Positions 12,591-20,600 of a stretch of 20,901 nt of DNA are shown in pieces. Source of the stretch: Anaerolineae bacterium (GTDB lineage Bacteria; Chloroflexota; Anaerolineae; Promineifilales; Promineifilaceae); NCBI GenBank assembly GCA_028277515.1, contig JANQGC010000011.1, forward strand, positions 1 through 20,901, read 5' to 3'. The position numbers and the translations under genes are program-made. Position 1 is the first letter of the stretch; each line of letters begins with the position of its first letter. The notes under the pieces are model-generated. The model was not told the origin of the DNA. It worked only from the letters and a program-made list of their open reading frames with translations, and did no database searches.

Positions 12591-12704
12591 ATGAATGCGT
12601 TCATTGTTGAAGCGCTCGAAGGGTTGATCGCTTTTAAGAATTTGTTGTTGGAATCATTTGAAATGTTAGGGCATTTGCTTGATCGTTTAAGATCAAAGGT
12701 GTAA
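12591..12704 (+). CDS. 37-aa small protein
   Basis: GGAGG (12580-12584) stands 6 nt before an ATG that opens 37 codons: MNAFIVEALEGLIAFKNLLL, then a helix-prone tail ESFEMLGHLLDRLRSKV. The sequence can be written as one amphipathic or weakly hydrophobic helix. The EALEGL segment recalls DAIEGL and DAFEAL at the starts of the two genes before it. No family is recognised. The good ribosome site and the context support it as a real gene. Confidence 0.5.
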   Translation: MNAFIVEALEGLIAFKNLLLESFEMLGHLLDRLRSKV

Positions 12705-12787
12705 ATTCCAATACCTCGCCCATTGTTATATTAATTGTCAGTCGTTAACAATATGGAAATGAGTTCAATCGTTGCTAGTTAATTTGA

Positions 12788-12802
12788 TATGCATAATGCA
12801 TA
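12788..12802. promoter_or_regulatory. Palindromic operator upstream of vapBC
   Basis: TATGCAT-A-ATGCATA, a perfect 15-bp palindrome 36 bp before the antitoxin start. A -10-like TACAAT lies at 12812-12817, so the palindrome covers the -35 region. Type II antitoxins usually repress their own operon from such a site. Confidence 0.7.
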
Positions 12803-12837
12803 CAAATTTGGTACAATATACACACCGGAGGTGTGGT

Positions 12838-13047
12838 ATGCGTACCAATATTGAGATAGATAACGATCTAATCGAACAGGCTCGAAGGTTAACCGGCCTG
12901 GCTACGAAAAAGGCAATTGTGGATGAGGCGCTGCGTGTGCTTATTCAGCAATATGAGCAAAGAGAGATTCGCCAATTACGTGGCAAATTACGATGGGAAG
13001 GTAATTTAGATGAGATGAGAGAGGGAAGATTTGACCCTGCTGGTTGA
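12838..13047 (+). CDS. vapB: VapB-type antitoxin
   Basis: A 69-aa protein starting MRTNIEIDNDLIEQARRLTG, a typical N-terminal ribbon-helix-helix-like DNA-binding domain of the MRTNI-type VapB antitoxins (TTKKAIVDEALR-like helix at 23-34). The C-terminal tail (LRGKLRWEGNLDEMREGRFD) is the part expected to wrap round the toxin and block its active site. GGAGGTG precedes the ATG at 12838. An in-frame upstream start at 12772 would run through the operator and is rejected. The 3' end overlaps the toxin gene by 17 nt. Confidence 0.9.
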   Translation: MRTNIEIDNDLIEQARRLTGLATKKAIVDEALRVLIQQYEQREIRQLRGKLRWEGNLDEMREGRFDPAG

Positions 13048-13432
13048 TTCCTCCGTCTGGATTGATTTTTTCAATGGTGCATTATCCCCAGAAACGGAAT
13101 TCCTGTATCAAGGGTTAGGCGTCAAACCATTTATTGTTGGCGATCTCATTCTCACAGAGATATTGCAAGGATTTCGTTTACAGCAAGATTACGAAGCTGC
13201 TTTAGCAGCGTTGACAAAGCTGCCTGTAGTGTCAATGGTTGGCCGGCATATAGCGATTCGAAGCGCCCGAAATTACCGAACGCTGAGGGCTAAGGGGATT
13301 ACGATTCGTAAAACGATTGATACGTTCATCGCGACATTTTGTATAGAAAATGAATACACCTTGCTGCACAGGGACCGGGATTTTGACCAGTTTGAACAAC
13401 ATCTCGGTCTTGATGTTTATCATCCAAAGTAA
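13031..13432 (+). CDS. vapC: VapC-type PIN-domain ribonuclease toxin
   Basis: A 133-aa PIN-domain protein, the toxic endoribonuclease of the pair; relatives cut tRNA or rRNA and need Mg2+. The acidic site is complete: Asp6 (LLVDSSVWIDFF), Glu43 (LTEILQGFR), Asp97 (KTIDTFIA) and Asp115/Asp117 (HRDRDFD). The only fitting start is a TTG at 13031, a few bases after AGGGAAG inside the antitoxin gene, so toxin output is probably kept low and coupled to the antitoxin. The stop lies only 4 bp before the convergent stop of the dehydrogenase gene. Confidence 0.93.
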   Translation: MTLLVDSSVWIDFFNGALSPETEFLYQGLGVKPFIVGDLILTEILQGFRLQQDYEAALAALTKLPVVSMVGRHIAIRSARNYRTLRAKGITIRKTIDTFIATFCIENEYTLLHRDRDFDQFEQHLGLDVYHPK

Positions 13433-13436
13433 AGCA

Positions 13437-16400
13437 TTAGATCAGGGCATTTCTTAGCACCTGCGCCGGGTGCACGGGCAGGCGGCCTGCGCCGTGTTTG
13501 ATCTGCTGGCGACAGCTTGTGCCGGCGGCGACGATGAGCGTTTCTTCATCCGCTTCGCGCACGGCCGGCAGCAGGCGGCGTTCGGCCATTTGAATGGAAA
13601 TGTCATAATGCTCGGCTTCATAACCAAACGAGCCGGCCATGCCGCAGCAACTTGAATCGACTTCGCTGACCGTATAGTTAGGTGGCAGGCTCAAAACACG
13701 GTGGGCGGGGGCGGTTCCAACCAAAGCTTTTTGATGGCAATGACCGTGCAGCAAAATCTCTCGTTTCTCTTCAGTAAAAGTCACATTTAGCTGACCTTCA
13801 TCGGCCAATTGAGCGATAAATTCCTCAAAGGTATAAGACTGCTTGGCGACGATGGGCACGCGATCATCACCGCCCATGAGATAGAAGTAATCATCGCGCA
13901 AAGTGAGCAAGCTTGATGGTTCGACGCCGACGATGGGGATGCCTTGCTGGGCAAAGGGTAAGAGGTGCTCCAACGTGTTATCGGCCGCGGTCCTGGCCTC
14001 TTCCACCAGACCCTTGGAAATAAGAGGTCGGCCGTCGCTCCTGTGGTCCGGCCACAATACGTCAAATCCTGCGGCTTCAAACAATTCGATAGCGGCGATA
14101 CCCACTTCGGGGTTGTTGTAGTTGGTGAAGGGATCGTGGAAGAAGGCTATTTGTTTAGATCCCTCGGTTCCTCGGGATGACATGGTGGCGGGTGATGAGG
14201 GGCGAGTTTTGTTATGCTGTTTGAACCAGGTAGGCAGGGATTGGCGGGCGAGGGTGGGCAAGTCACGTTGGGGGGCAATGTTCAGGGTTTTGTGCATCAG
14301 GTTTTTGACCAGCCCGCTTTTGAGCATCGCGTTGGAGAGAGGGGCCAGGAAGCCGCTGCCCAGCCGGTTGATGGAGTCGATGCCCCCGAAGAGGTGGGCG
14401 CGCAGGGGTTTGCCGTTGGCGGCGTGGTAATGGGCCAGGTATTCAAATTTAATCTTGGCCATGTCTACGGCCGAGGGACATTCCGCCTTGCAGGCTTTGC
14501 ACTCGATACACAGATCCAAAACATCGTAAAGCCGCTTGCCGGTCCATTCCTCTGGGGGAAGACTGCCGGAAAGTACAGCACGCAGGGCATTAGCCCGGCC
14601 ACGCGTGCTGTGTTCCTCCTCGCGTGTGACCATGAAGCTGGGGCACATGGCCCCCGTGGTGCGCTTACGGCACACACCGGCTCCATTACACATCTCTATC
14701 GCGCGGTGGAAACCTTGGTCCTCGCTGAAATCTAGGAAAGGCTTAAGGGGAATGACCTGGTATGATTCGCCATAGCGCAGACTCTCGGTCATGGACGGCG
14801 AATCGACAATATTGCCCGGATTAAAGATGTCGTGCGGGTCAAATATCTCCTTCACCTGGCAGTAGAGTTGGTATAATTCCGGCCCGAAAAAGCGTTCGTT
14901 GGCCCAACCGCGCGCCCGGCCGTCGCCATGCTCGCTGGAAAGAGATCCGCCATACCCATGCAGTAAATCCACGGAAAAGTCGACAATTTGCGGCAGCTTG
15001 GCCACTTCGGATGCCATCTTTGTATTGATCAACGGCCGGATATGCAGGCAGCCGGCGCTGGCATGGGCGTAATAGGCGACGTCAGTGCCGATATCATGGC
15101 AGAAATTTTCGATTTTGTGTACGTATTCAGCCAGGTGCTTGACGGGAACGGCCGCATCTTCAATGAAGGGGATCGGTTTGTGATCCCCTTTGATGGACAT
15201 CATCAGACCCAGGCCGACCTTGCGCACCTGCCACACATTGGCTTGCAGTTGAGGTTCAAAGGCTGATGTTACGGCCGTCGATCCCGCTTTTTGTTTCTGT
15301 AGATGATCTTTCAAGCGCTGCACTTTCGCTTGTAGTTCCGCCGGACTTTCCCCATAAAATTCGGTGATCAGCACACAGTTGGGCTGACCATGCAGGAAAG
15401 TTTGCAGCAGGCGGGCATATTCCGGCACTTCACGGCACATGGTCAGGCCGAGATTGTCCAGTACCTCCACGGCCGAGGGACTAACTTCAAGGATGGTGGG
15501 CACGGCCGATAGGGCGGTAAACAGATCGTCGAAATGAACGATGGCCAGGGCGGTCATCTGCGGCAGAGGCACCAGGTTGAGTTTTAACTCGCTGATAGTG
15601 GCCAGGGTGCCTTCCGCGCCACAGACCAGTTTGGCCAGGTTGAATCGCTCATCACGCGGCCATTGGAATGTCAGCGCCGGATCGTTCACGAAACGGTCCA
15701 GGTTATAGCCGCCGCAGCGCCGCCAGTGGCGGGGTGTGCCCGTTTTGATTATCTGTTGGTGTGAGGGCAGATCGACGAGGTAACCGATCCGGCGGTATAT
15801 TTCACCTTCGCGATCTGACTGCTTCTGCTTGCGGGCCAGTTCGGCCGCTTCTAAGGGGTGAAAATGAGCTTGCGAGCCGTCGTTGAGGAAAACATTCATT
15901 TCCAGGACGTGATCGGCGGTCATGCCATAGAGGATGGAATGGCTACCGGTGGAGTTGTTGGAAACGATGCCGCCCATGGCCGCGCGGTTGCTGCTGGCCG
16001 GGTCGGGGCCGAACTGCAAACCGAACGGCCGTAAATGCCAATTCAACTCATCGAGGACGATGCCAGGCTGCACGCGTACCCAGCCTTCCTCCTGGTTGAC
16101 TTCCAATATTTTGTTCAGATGGCGCGAAAAGTCGATAACTAACGCTTCATTGACTGCCTGTCCGGCCAGGCTGCTGCCGCCCGTCCGCGGGAGCAGGGGG
16201 ATTTCATACTTGGCTGCTGCTTCCACGGCCGCATGAACATCTTCCATGCTTTTGGGGATTAAGACTCCGTGGGGCATGACCTGGTAGATGCTGGCGTCGG
16301 TGCTGTAAAGGATGCGGTTCAGCCGGTCAGTGCGCAGTTCACCTGTTACACTTTTATCTAATTCGGCCAGGAATTCTTCTAAGCGGGTATTATCTGTCAT
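13437..16400 (-). CDS. FAD- and [Fe-S]-binding D-2-hydroxyacid dehydrogenase, YdiJ type
   Basis: A 987-aa fusion of a GlcD-like flavoprotein and a GlcF-like iron-sulphur half. FAD domain: PRTGGSSLAGQ (71-81) and GPDPASSNRAAMGG (131-144). The FAD-oxidase C-terminal domain follows, with SSEHGDGR (488-495). Ferredoxin part: C571, C577 and C586, then CIECKACKAEC (631-641). CCG part: HGHCHQK (885-891), SSCCGMAGSFGY (916-927) and SCRQQIKHG (962-970). Relatives oxidise D-2-hydroxyglutarate or D-lactate and pass electrons to the quinone pool; length and order match YdiJ (about 1018). Oddity: where relatives have CCGRPLISKG, this protein has SDGRPLISKG (789-797 region), so the first CCG motif has lost both cysteines. 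The ATG at 16400 has GAGGAG upstream. Confidence 0.93.
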   Translation of the reverse strand: MTDNTRLEEFLAELDKSVTGELRTDRLNRILYSTDASIYQVMPHGVLIPKSMEDVHAAVEAAAKYEIPLLPRTGGSSLAGQAVNEALVIDFSRHLNKILEVNQEEGWVRVQPGIVLDELNWHLRPFGLQFGPDPASSNRAAMGGIVSNNSTGSHSILYGMTADHVLEMNVFLNDGSQAHFHPLEAAELARKQKQSDREGEIYRRIGYLVDLPSHQQIIKTGTPRHWRRCGGYNLDRFVNDPALTFQWPRDERFNLAKLVCGAEGTLATISELKLNLVPLPQMTALAIVHFDDLFTALSAVPTILEVSPSAVEVLDNLGLTMCREVPEYARLLQTFLHGQPNCVLITEFYGESPAELQAKVQRLKDHLQKQKAGSTAVTSAFEPQLQANVWQVRKVGLGLMMSIKGDHKPIPFIEDAAVPVKHLAEYVHKIENFCHDIGTDVAYYAHASAGCLHIRPLINTKMASEVAKLPQIVDFSVDLLHGYGGSLSSEHGDGRARGWANERFFGPELYQLYCQVKEIFDPHDIFNPGNIVDSPSMTESLRYGESYQVIPLKPFLDFSEDQGFHRAIEMCNGAGVCRKRTTGAMCPSFMVTREEEHSTRGRANALRAVLSGSLPPEEWTGKRLYDVLDLCIECKACKAECPSAVDMAKIKFEYLAHYHAANGKPLRAHLFGGIDSINRLGSGFLAPLSNAMLKSGLVKNLMHKTLNIAPQRDLPTLARQSLPTWFKQHNKTRPSSPATMSSRGTEGSKQIAFFHDPFTNYNNPEVGIAAIELFEAAGFDVLWPDHRSDGRPLISKGLVEEARTAADNTLEHLLPFAQQGIPIVGVEPSSLLTLRDDYFYLMGGDDRVPIVAKQSYTFEEFIAQLADEGQLNVTFTEEKREILLHGHCHQKALVGTAPAHRVLSLPPNYTVSEVDSSCCGMAGSFGYEAEHYDISIQMAERRLLPAVREADEETLIVAAGTSCRQQIKHGAGRLPVHPAQVLRNALI

Positions 16401-16611
16401 GGTTTAGCTCCTCGTTGCGGTCTGCTATCAGGGAAAATGCAAGAATAATGGTGTGATACTCCAAATCCTTGGGAGTGGGGGTGAAATCAATGCTGTGGAA
16501 GGCTATTTCAGCAAAGGATTGGAAGTGTTGGTTAAAATACTGGGCCTTTTCATTTTTTAGACCTCCTGCCGAACCAAAGCCATGAAGATTGATGATATGT
16601 TTTGTAATCAT
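16390..16611 (-). pseudogene. Truncated YqiA-like alpha/beta hydrolase (N-terminal fragment)
   Basis: A 73-codon frame reads INLHGFGSAG, KNEKAQYFNQHF, FHSIDFTPTPKDLEYHTI. That is the start of a YqiA/UPF0227-type alpha/beta hydrolase: oxyanion strand, KAQ helix, second strand and DLE-TI motif. The similarity then stops; the last 18 residues are novel and run into the ribosome site and start of the dehydrogenase gene, with an 11-nt overlap. The nucleophile elbow GxSxG and the Asp and His of the triad are missing, so it cannot be a working hydrolase. It is probably a deletion remnant, although its end is now wired into the next gene's start. Confidence 0.65.
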
Positions 16612-16724
16612 TAAGCGCTACCCGATTGTAGTCTTTGCATTTACTTGAGACAGTTTTCGCCCATGAAATCAAGAGCGAAATCGGCCGTTTGAGAATTTAA
16701 TTTTAAGATTTTAAACGGGGTAGG

Positions 16725-17429
16725 TCAACTGGCCTGAACCTTCTTCTTGATCTTGAAGGCCTCGTTCAAATGGACCATATTATGACGCGTGGCGGGCATC
16801 AGCAAAAGCCCGGCAATGGTGCGGCGCCCCCAATAATCGGCAATGCCACTGGCCGCTTCTCGTAAGTCGCCCTGCTCCATGACTTGCTGCACACGTATGG
16901 GATCGACCGCCTGGTTCAATGTTTCCGGAGGTAAATTTTTGACAATTTCTTGGGTTTGACGGCCGACAGCCCGCCGGTAGGCGCGTAATGCAGAAATATT
17001 GACGGCCGAGCTGAGCTTTTGCACCTCTTTCTCATGCATCGCATTGCCCGAATGGTGAATAGAAACTCGCAGCTTTTGCTGCCATTCATCATTCAAGACT
17101 TGTGCGCTTCCGGCAACAAGCGTGTTCATGGCCACATCCTCAATGCGCGCCATATGCCAAAAAAGCCAGGCGATAGAATGCTCTTCTTTATTGGGAATGG
17201 CTCGGGCTTGTTCGGTTGCCAGACCATCAAATACAGCGTCGGCAAATGACCAGGACTCCGTAGTGGCAAGTCCTTCGCTGTGCAAGGTGGCATGGTGATG
17301 CAGAAGCAACTCAATTGCTTGCGTATGATTGTCAGGATTGCCAAGAAGTTGGCGCAGTTGTTTATGCCGGGCATTAAAAACCTTGAACTGTTGCTTAAAA
17401 TCCTTTCCTAATTGTTGGTGTGAATCCAT
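16725..17429 (-). CDS. DinB-fold protein, second type
   Basis: A 234-aa protein with the DinB-like four-helix pattern. The segment SIAWLFWHMARIEDVAMN (about 85-102, with His92) and the C-terminal MPATRHNMVHLNEA (211-224, with His216 and His220) provide likely metal ligands. It is larger than the DinB protein at 9251-9757 and shares little sequence with it. No function can be assigned. The start is taken as the ATG at 17427-17429; a TTG at 17439-17441 would add four residues. No clear Shine-Dalgarno is visible. Confidence 0.72.
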   Translation of the reverse strand: MDSHQQLGKDFKQQFKVFNARHKQLRQLLGNPDNHTQAIELLLHHHATLHSEGLATTESWSFADAVFDGLATEQARAIPNKEEHSIAWLFWHMARIEDVAMNTLVAGSAQVLNDEWQQKLRVSIHHSGNAMHEKEVQKLSSAVNISALRAYRRAVGRQTQEIVKNLPPETLNQAVDPIRVQQVMEQGDLREAASGIADYWGRRTIAGLLLMPATRHNMVHLNEAFKIKKKVQAS

Positions 17430-17620
17430 AAGTAACGCCAAATATTATCCATCATTTGGGAGAGCTAAGCCAGACCATATTTCTGTCGGCGGATTTGGAA
17501 GGCGCGTTCGCCTCCTTCTAGTATGCGCTTGACAGCCCGCTTAATAGGTTGTGAATCAATATCTTAATCCACTAATCATGCTCCCTCCTCACAGAAAAAA
17601 TAAACACGCCTTGGAAAAAG

Positions 17621-17653
17621 AAAAAGCCCAGGATTCAAAACCCTGGGCTTTTT
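17621..17653 (-). terminator. Rho-independent terminator, possibly bidirectional
   Basis: AAAAAGCCCAGG (17621-17632) and CCTGGGCTTTTT (17642-17653) form a perfect 12-bp stem with a 9-nt loop. The stem's own A and T runs give a U tract in either direction. It lies directly after the stop codon of the DUF11 gene (17660-17662), so it ends that transcript. Confidence 0.92.
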
Positions 17654-17659
17654 TAAACC

Positions 17660-20600
17660 CTACCGTTTCACGATGGGCAAGAAGATGTAATTGCCCGGCG
17701 TAACTTTGTCCCCGGTGATGGGAACACTGGACCTGGCTGCGCTGGTATCCACTTCCACGTTTTCCGTTTGCGTTCCGGCCGTTGCTTCACCGCGTACTTC
17801 TGAGCCTTGTGGCGCATTGTTGGCAAGCTGCACGATGATGTCGAATGACGCTTCCTGACCTGGCGCGATATCGCCTAGTGCGCACCCGCTCAGGCCGGAG
17901 CCACAGCCTATGGAATCGGCAACATAGGTCAACACGTTGGAGTAAGCGACATTGACCCGTACGTCTTCTAACAGACCTTGCCCTTCATTGACGGCCGTCA
18001 CTGAAAGGGTGAACAACTCTCCAGGCGAGACCTCGGACACGGAGCTGGTCATCTGCAAGCGCATACGCCTGACAGCCATGACGGTGCTACTGACAGAGGC
18101 CCAATTATTGCCGTTGTTATCATCGTACGTTTCCGCGCCGACAATCGCGTCCAATGCGACCCTGGTCCCACTGCCCAACGCTTCGTTGGCTGTGACCTTG
18201 ACGGTGATCGTCGCCTTCTGAGCCGGATCAAGGTGGCCTAATGCGCAAGCCTGGAGGCTGATCAAACAGCTGCCTTTGCTGGAACTAATGTGATCAACGA
18301 TTCCGGCGCCGCTCAAAATGGTGACCAGTTCCACATTTTTGGCCCTGGAAGGTCCATGATTGGTTACCTCGATCTCGTATTCCAGCATCTCACCCGACTT
18401 GACCTCGTCGTTATCGACATGCATGGTCACGCCAACATCCGCCACATCCTCAATTTCATGCTCGACAATGGCGTGGTTGTTGTTGGGATCGAGGTCGGTG
18501 CCATCGGCCTCGACATCCGCCTGATTATTCAGTGATTGTGCTTCTGCAGGCCATACTTCTACATGGAATACCTTCTGCTCACCTCGTTTGATGGCATCCA
18601 AGTCACAGCGGATGGTGGTGTTGCCGGAGGCATAACCTTGTTTGGGACGGCAGAACTCAGGTGCTCTAAAGCTATAATCACCATCCGATGAAATCAGATC
18701 GGTGACCTGGGTCTTAAAGGCCACGCCAGGACCAAAGTTATCGACGACGATGGTGTAAAGTAGGGATTGACCTTCGTCTACACTGCTGTCCGGCTTGCCG
18801 AATTTGCGAATCTTTAAGTCGTGGACATTGCGGAAGACAATCTCTTCGCTGTAGGCATAGAGGGGAACCCCGCTGCTCGGCGGTGTCGACGAAGAAACTT
18901 CGATGACATTGTCTGAGCGGTGGCCATCACGCACCCAGGGGATGACTTTAACCACCAGTTCAAACTTAACGGTCTCACCGGGAGCGATATCGCCCAGTTC
19001 GCAGGTCACATTTTCCTCTACGTTGGTGCACATGACCCCGCGGCTGTAGAGATATTCTACGCTGCCGGTTAGTTCGTCAAATACCTTGACGTTGCGGGCG
19101 ACGGACGGTCCTTCATTTTTGACCTCCACCTCATAAGAGAAGGTTTCACCGGTCGCCGGGTTCAAGCTGGAAGAGCTTTTGCTGACCCTGAGGTGGGCGC
19201 GGTTGATCACCGCTGTTTCTGCAGTGGACTCCATTTCCGGCGCGGTACTGGATGTGACTTTGGCCGTATTTTCGACAACTCCGGCCGGCGTTGCCGGGTC
19301 AATGCTGCCTAATACCTGAATTTGCTCATGCGCGCCTGGGGGCATGTTACCAAGGTCGCAAGTGATCAGGTGCGGTCCCGGCGCATAGCTGCATTTGGTT
19401 CCATTTCCACCTACCACTTGTGCGGAATCGTAGATGAATTCCGGCGGCAATTCATCGGTGACGATAACGTTGGTTGCTGTGGACGGCGGACCGCTGCTGA
19501 CATCAATGAAGTAAGCGACCTGTTCACCGGCGGCAACCGTTCCCGGCAGGCTTTGCTTGAAGATGGTTAAGTCGCCGGTGGCTCTGATGGCAATAGCCGC
19601 TGAATCACGGTTGTTGTCTTGCAGGGGATCTTTGGTGTCACTGTCCACGCTGACATTGTTAACCACACCCGGTGTGGCCTTGTAATTGGGATCGGTCGGC
19701 CCGCTAATCGTCAGGACGACTTCATCACCATCGGCCATGTTGCCCAAATTGCAGGTGATGGTCTGCCCGATGTTGCAGGCCACGGATGCGGGTTGCACGG
19801 TGATCAGACCGGGATCATTCAGATGCAGGGCGGGTAGGATGTCGGTGACCTGCACATTTTCGGCCGTTGATGGACCGTTGTTGCGTACCGTAACCGTCCA
19901 GGTGGCGTCTTCACCAGCGTTAATTGGTGACGTCACAGCCTCTTTTTCTACGCTGACATCGGCCGCTGCAATGACGTGCATGGAGGCCGTATCGCTGTTG
20001 TTATCCATGTTCGGATCTCGCGGGTCGGCGGCATAAACACGGGCTTCATTGTTGACATCGACCTCATCATAGGCCACGACCTGGGCATTGATCACCCAAC
20101 GTTCATAGCGTCCTAATTCCTCCAATGAACAGGAGAAGTTAATCGGCGATCCGACGTCACCGTTTTGCGGCGGCGAAATGTCACAAGTTCCATCGCCAAC
20201 GGGCGCTAAGTGCAGAAGCTCAAAGGGTCCGCTGCTGAACATGGTGTCTTCAACAACAACATCCTGGGCCGTAGAGACGCCCAAATTGTCGACAAAGATC
20301 GTGAATTGGAAAGGCTCACCAGCATGGATTTCACTGTCGGGCTTGACGAATTTTTGCAGTTTCAGGTCAGCCCAACCCACAACGTTAATTGGTTCTTCCA
20401 CGGTGGCCGGATCGGGCAGAATGCAGACGTTGTTATCGCCGTCATCGCGGCAGGCCGTAATTTCGGCCGTATTGATATATTCTCCTGGATCGAGCGTTGG
20501 GTCCGCTTTGATCAAGACATCAATGATTGCTCTTTCTCCGGCGGGAAGCACGGGAATCCAGCAGCTTGTATCGCTGCAGCGCATGGGTACATTGCTGGAT

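Noticed and set aside
14214..14735. 173-codon + strand open frame inside the dehydrogenase gene
   Set aside because: It is antisense to a clearly conserved Fe-S protein; its composition reflects the other strand's codons.
17529..17557. TTGACA at 17529-17534 as a promoter
   Set aside because: No acceptable -10 box at 16-18 nt and no + strand gene downstream; the genes on either side are on the - strand.
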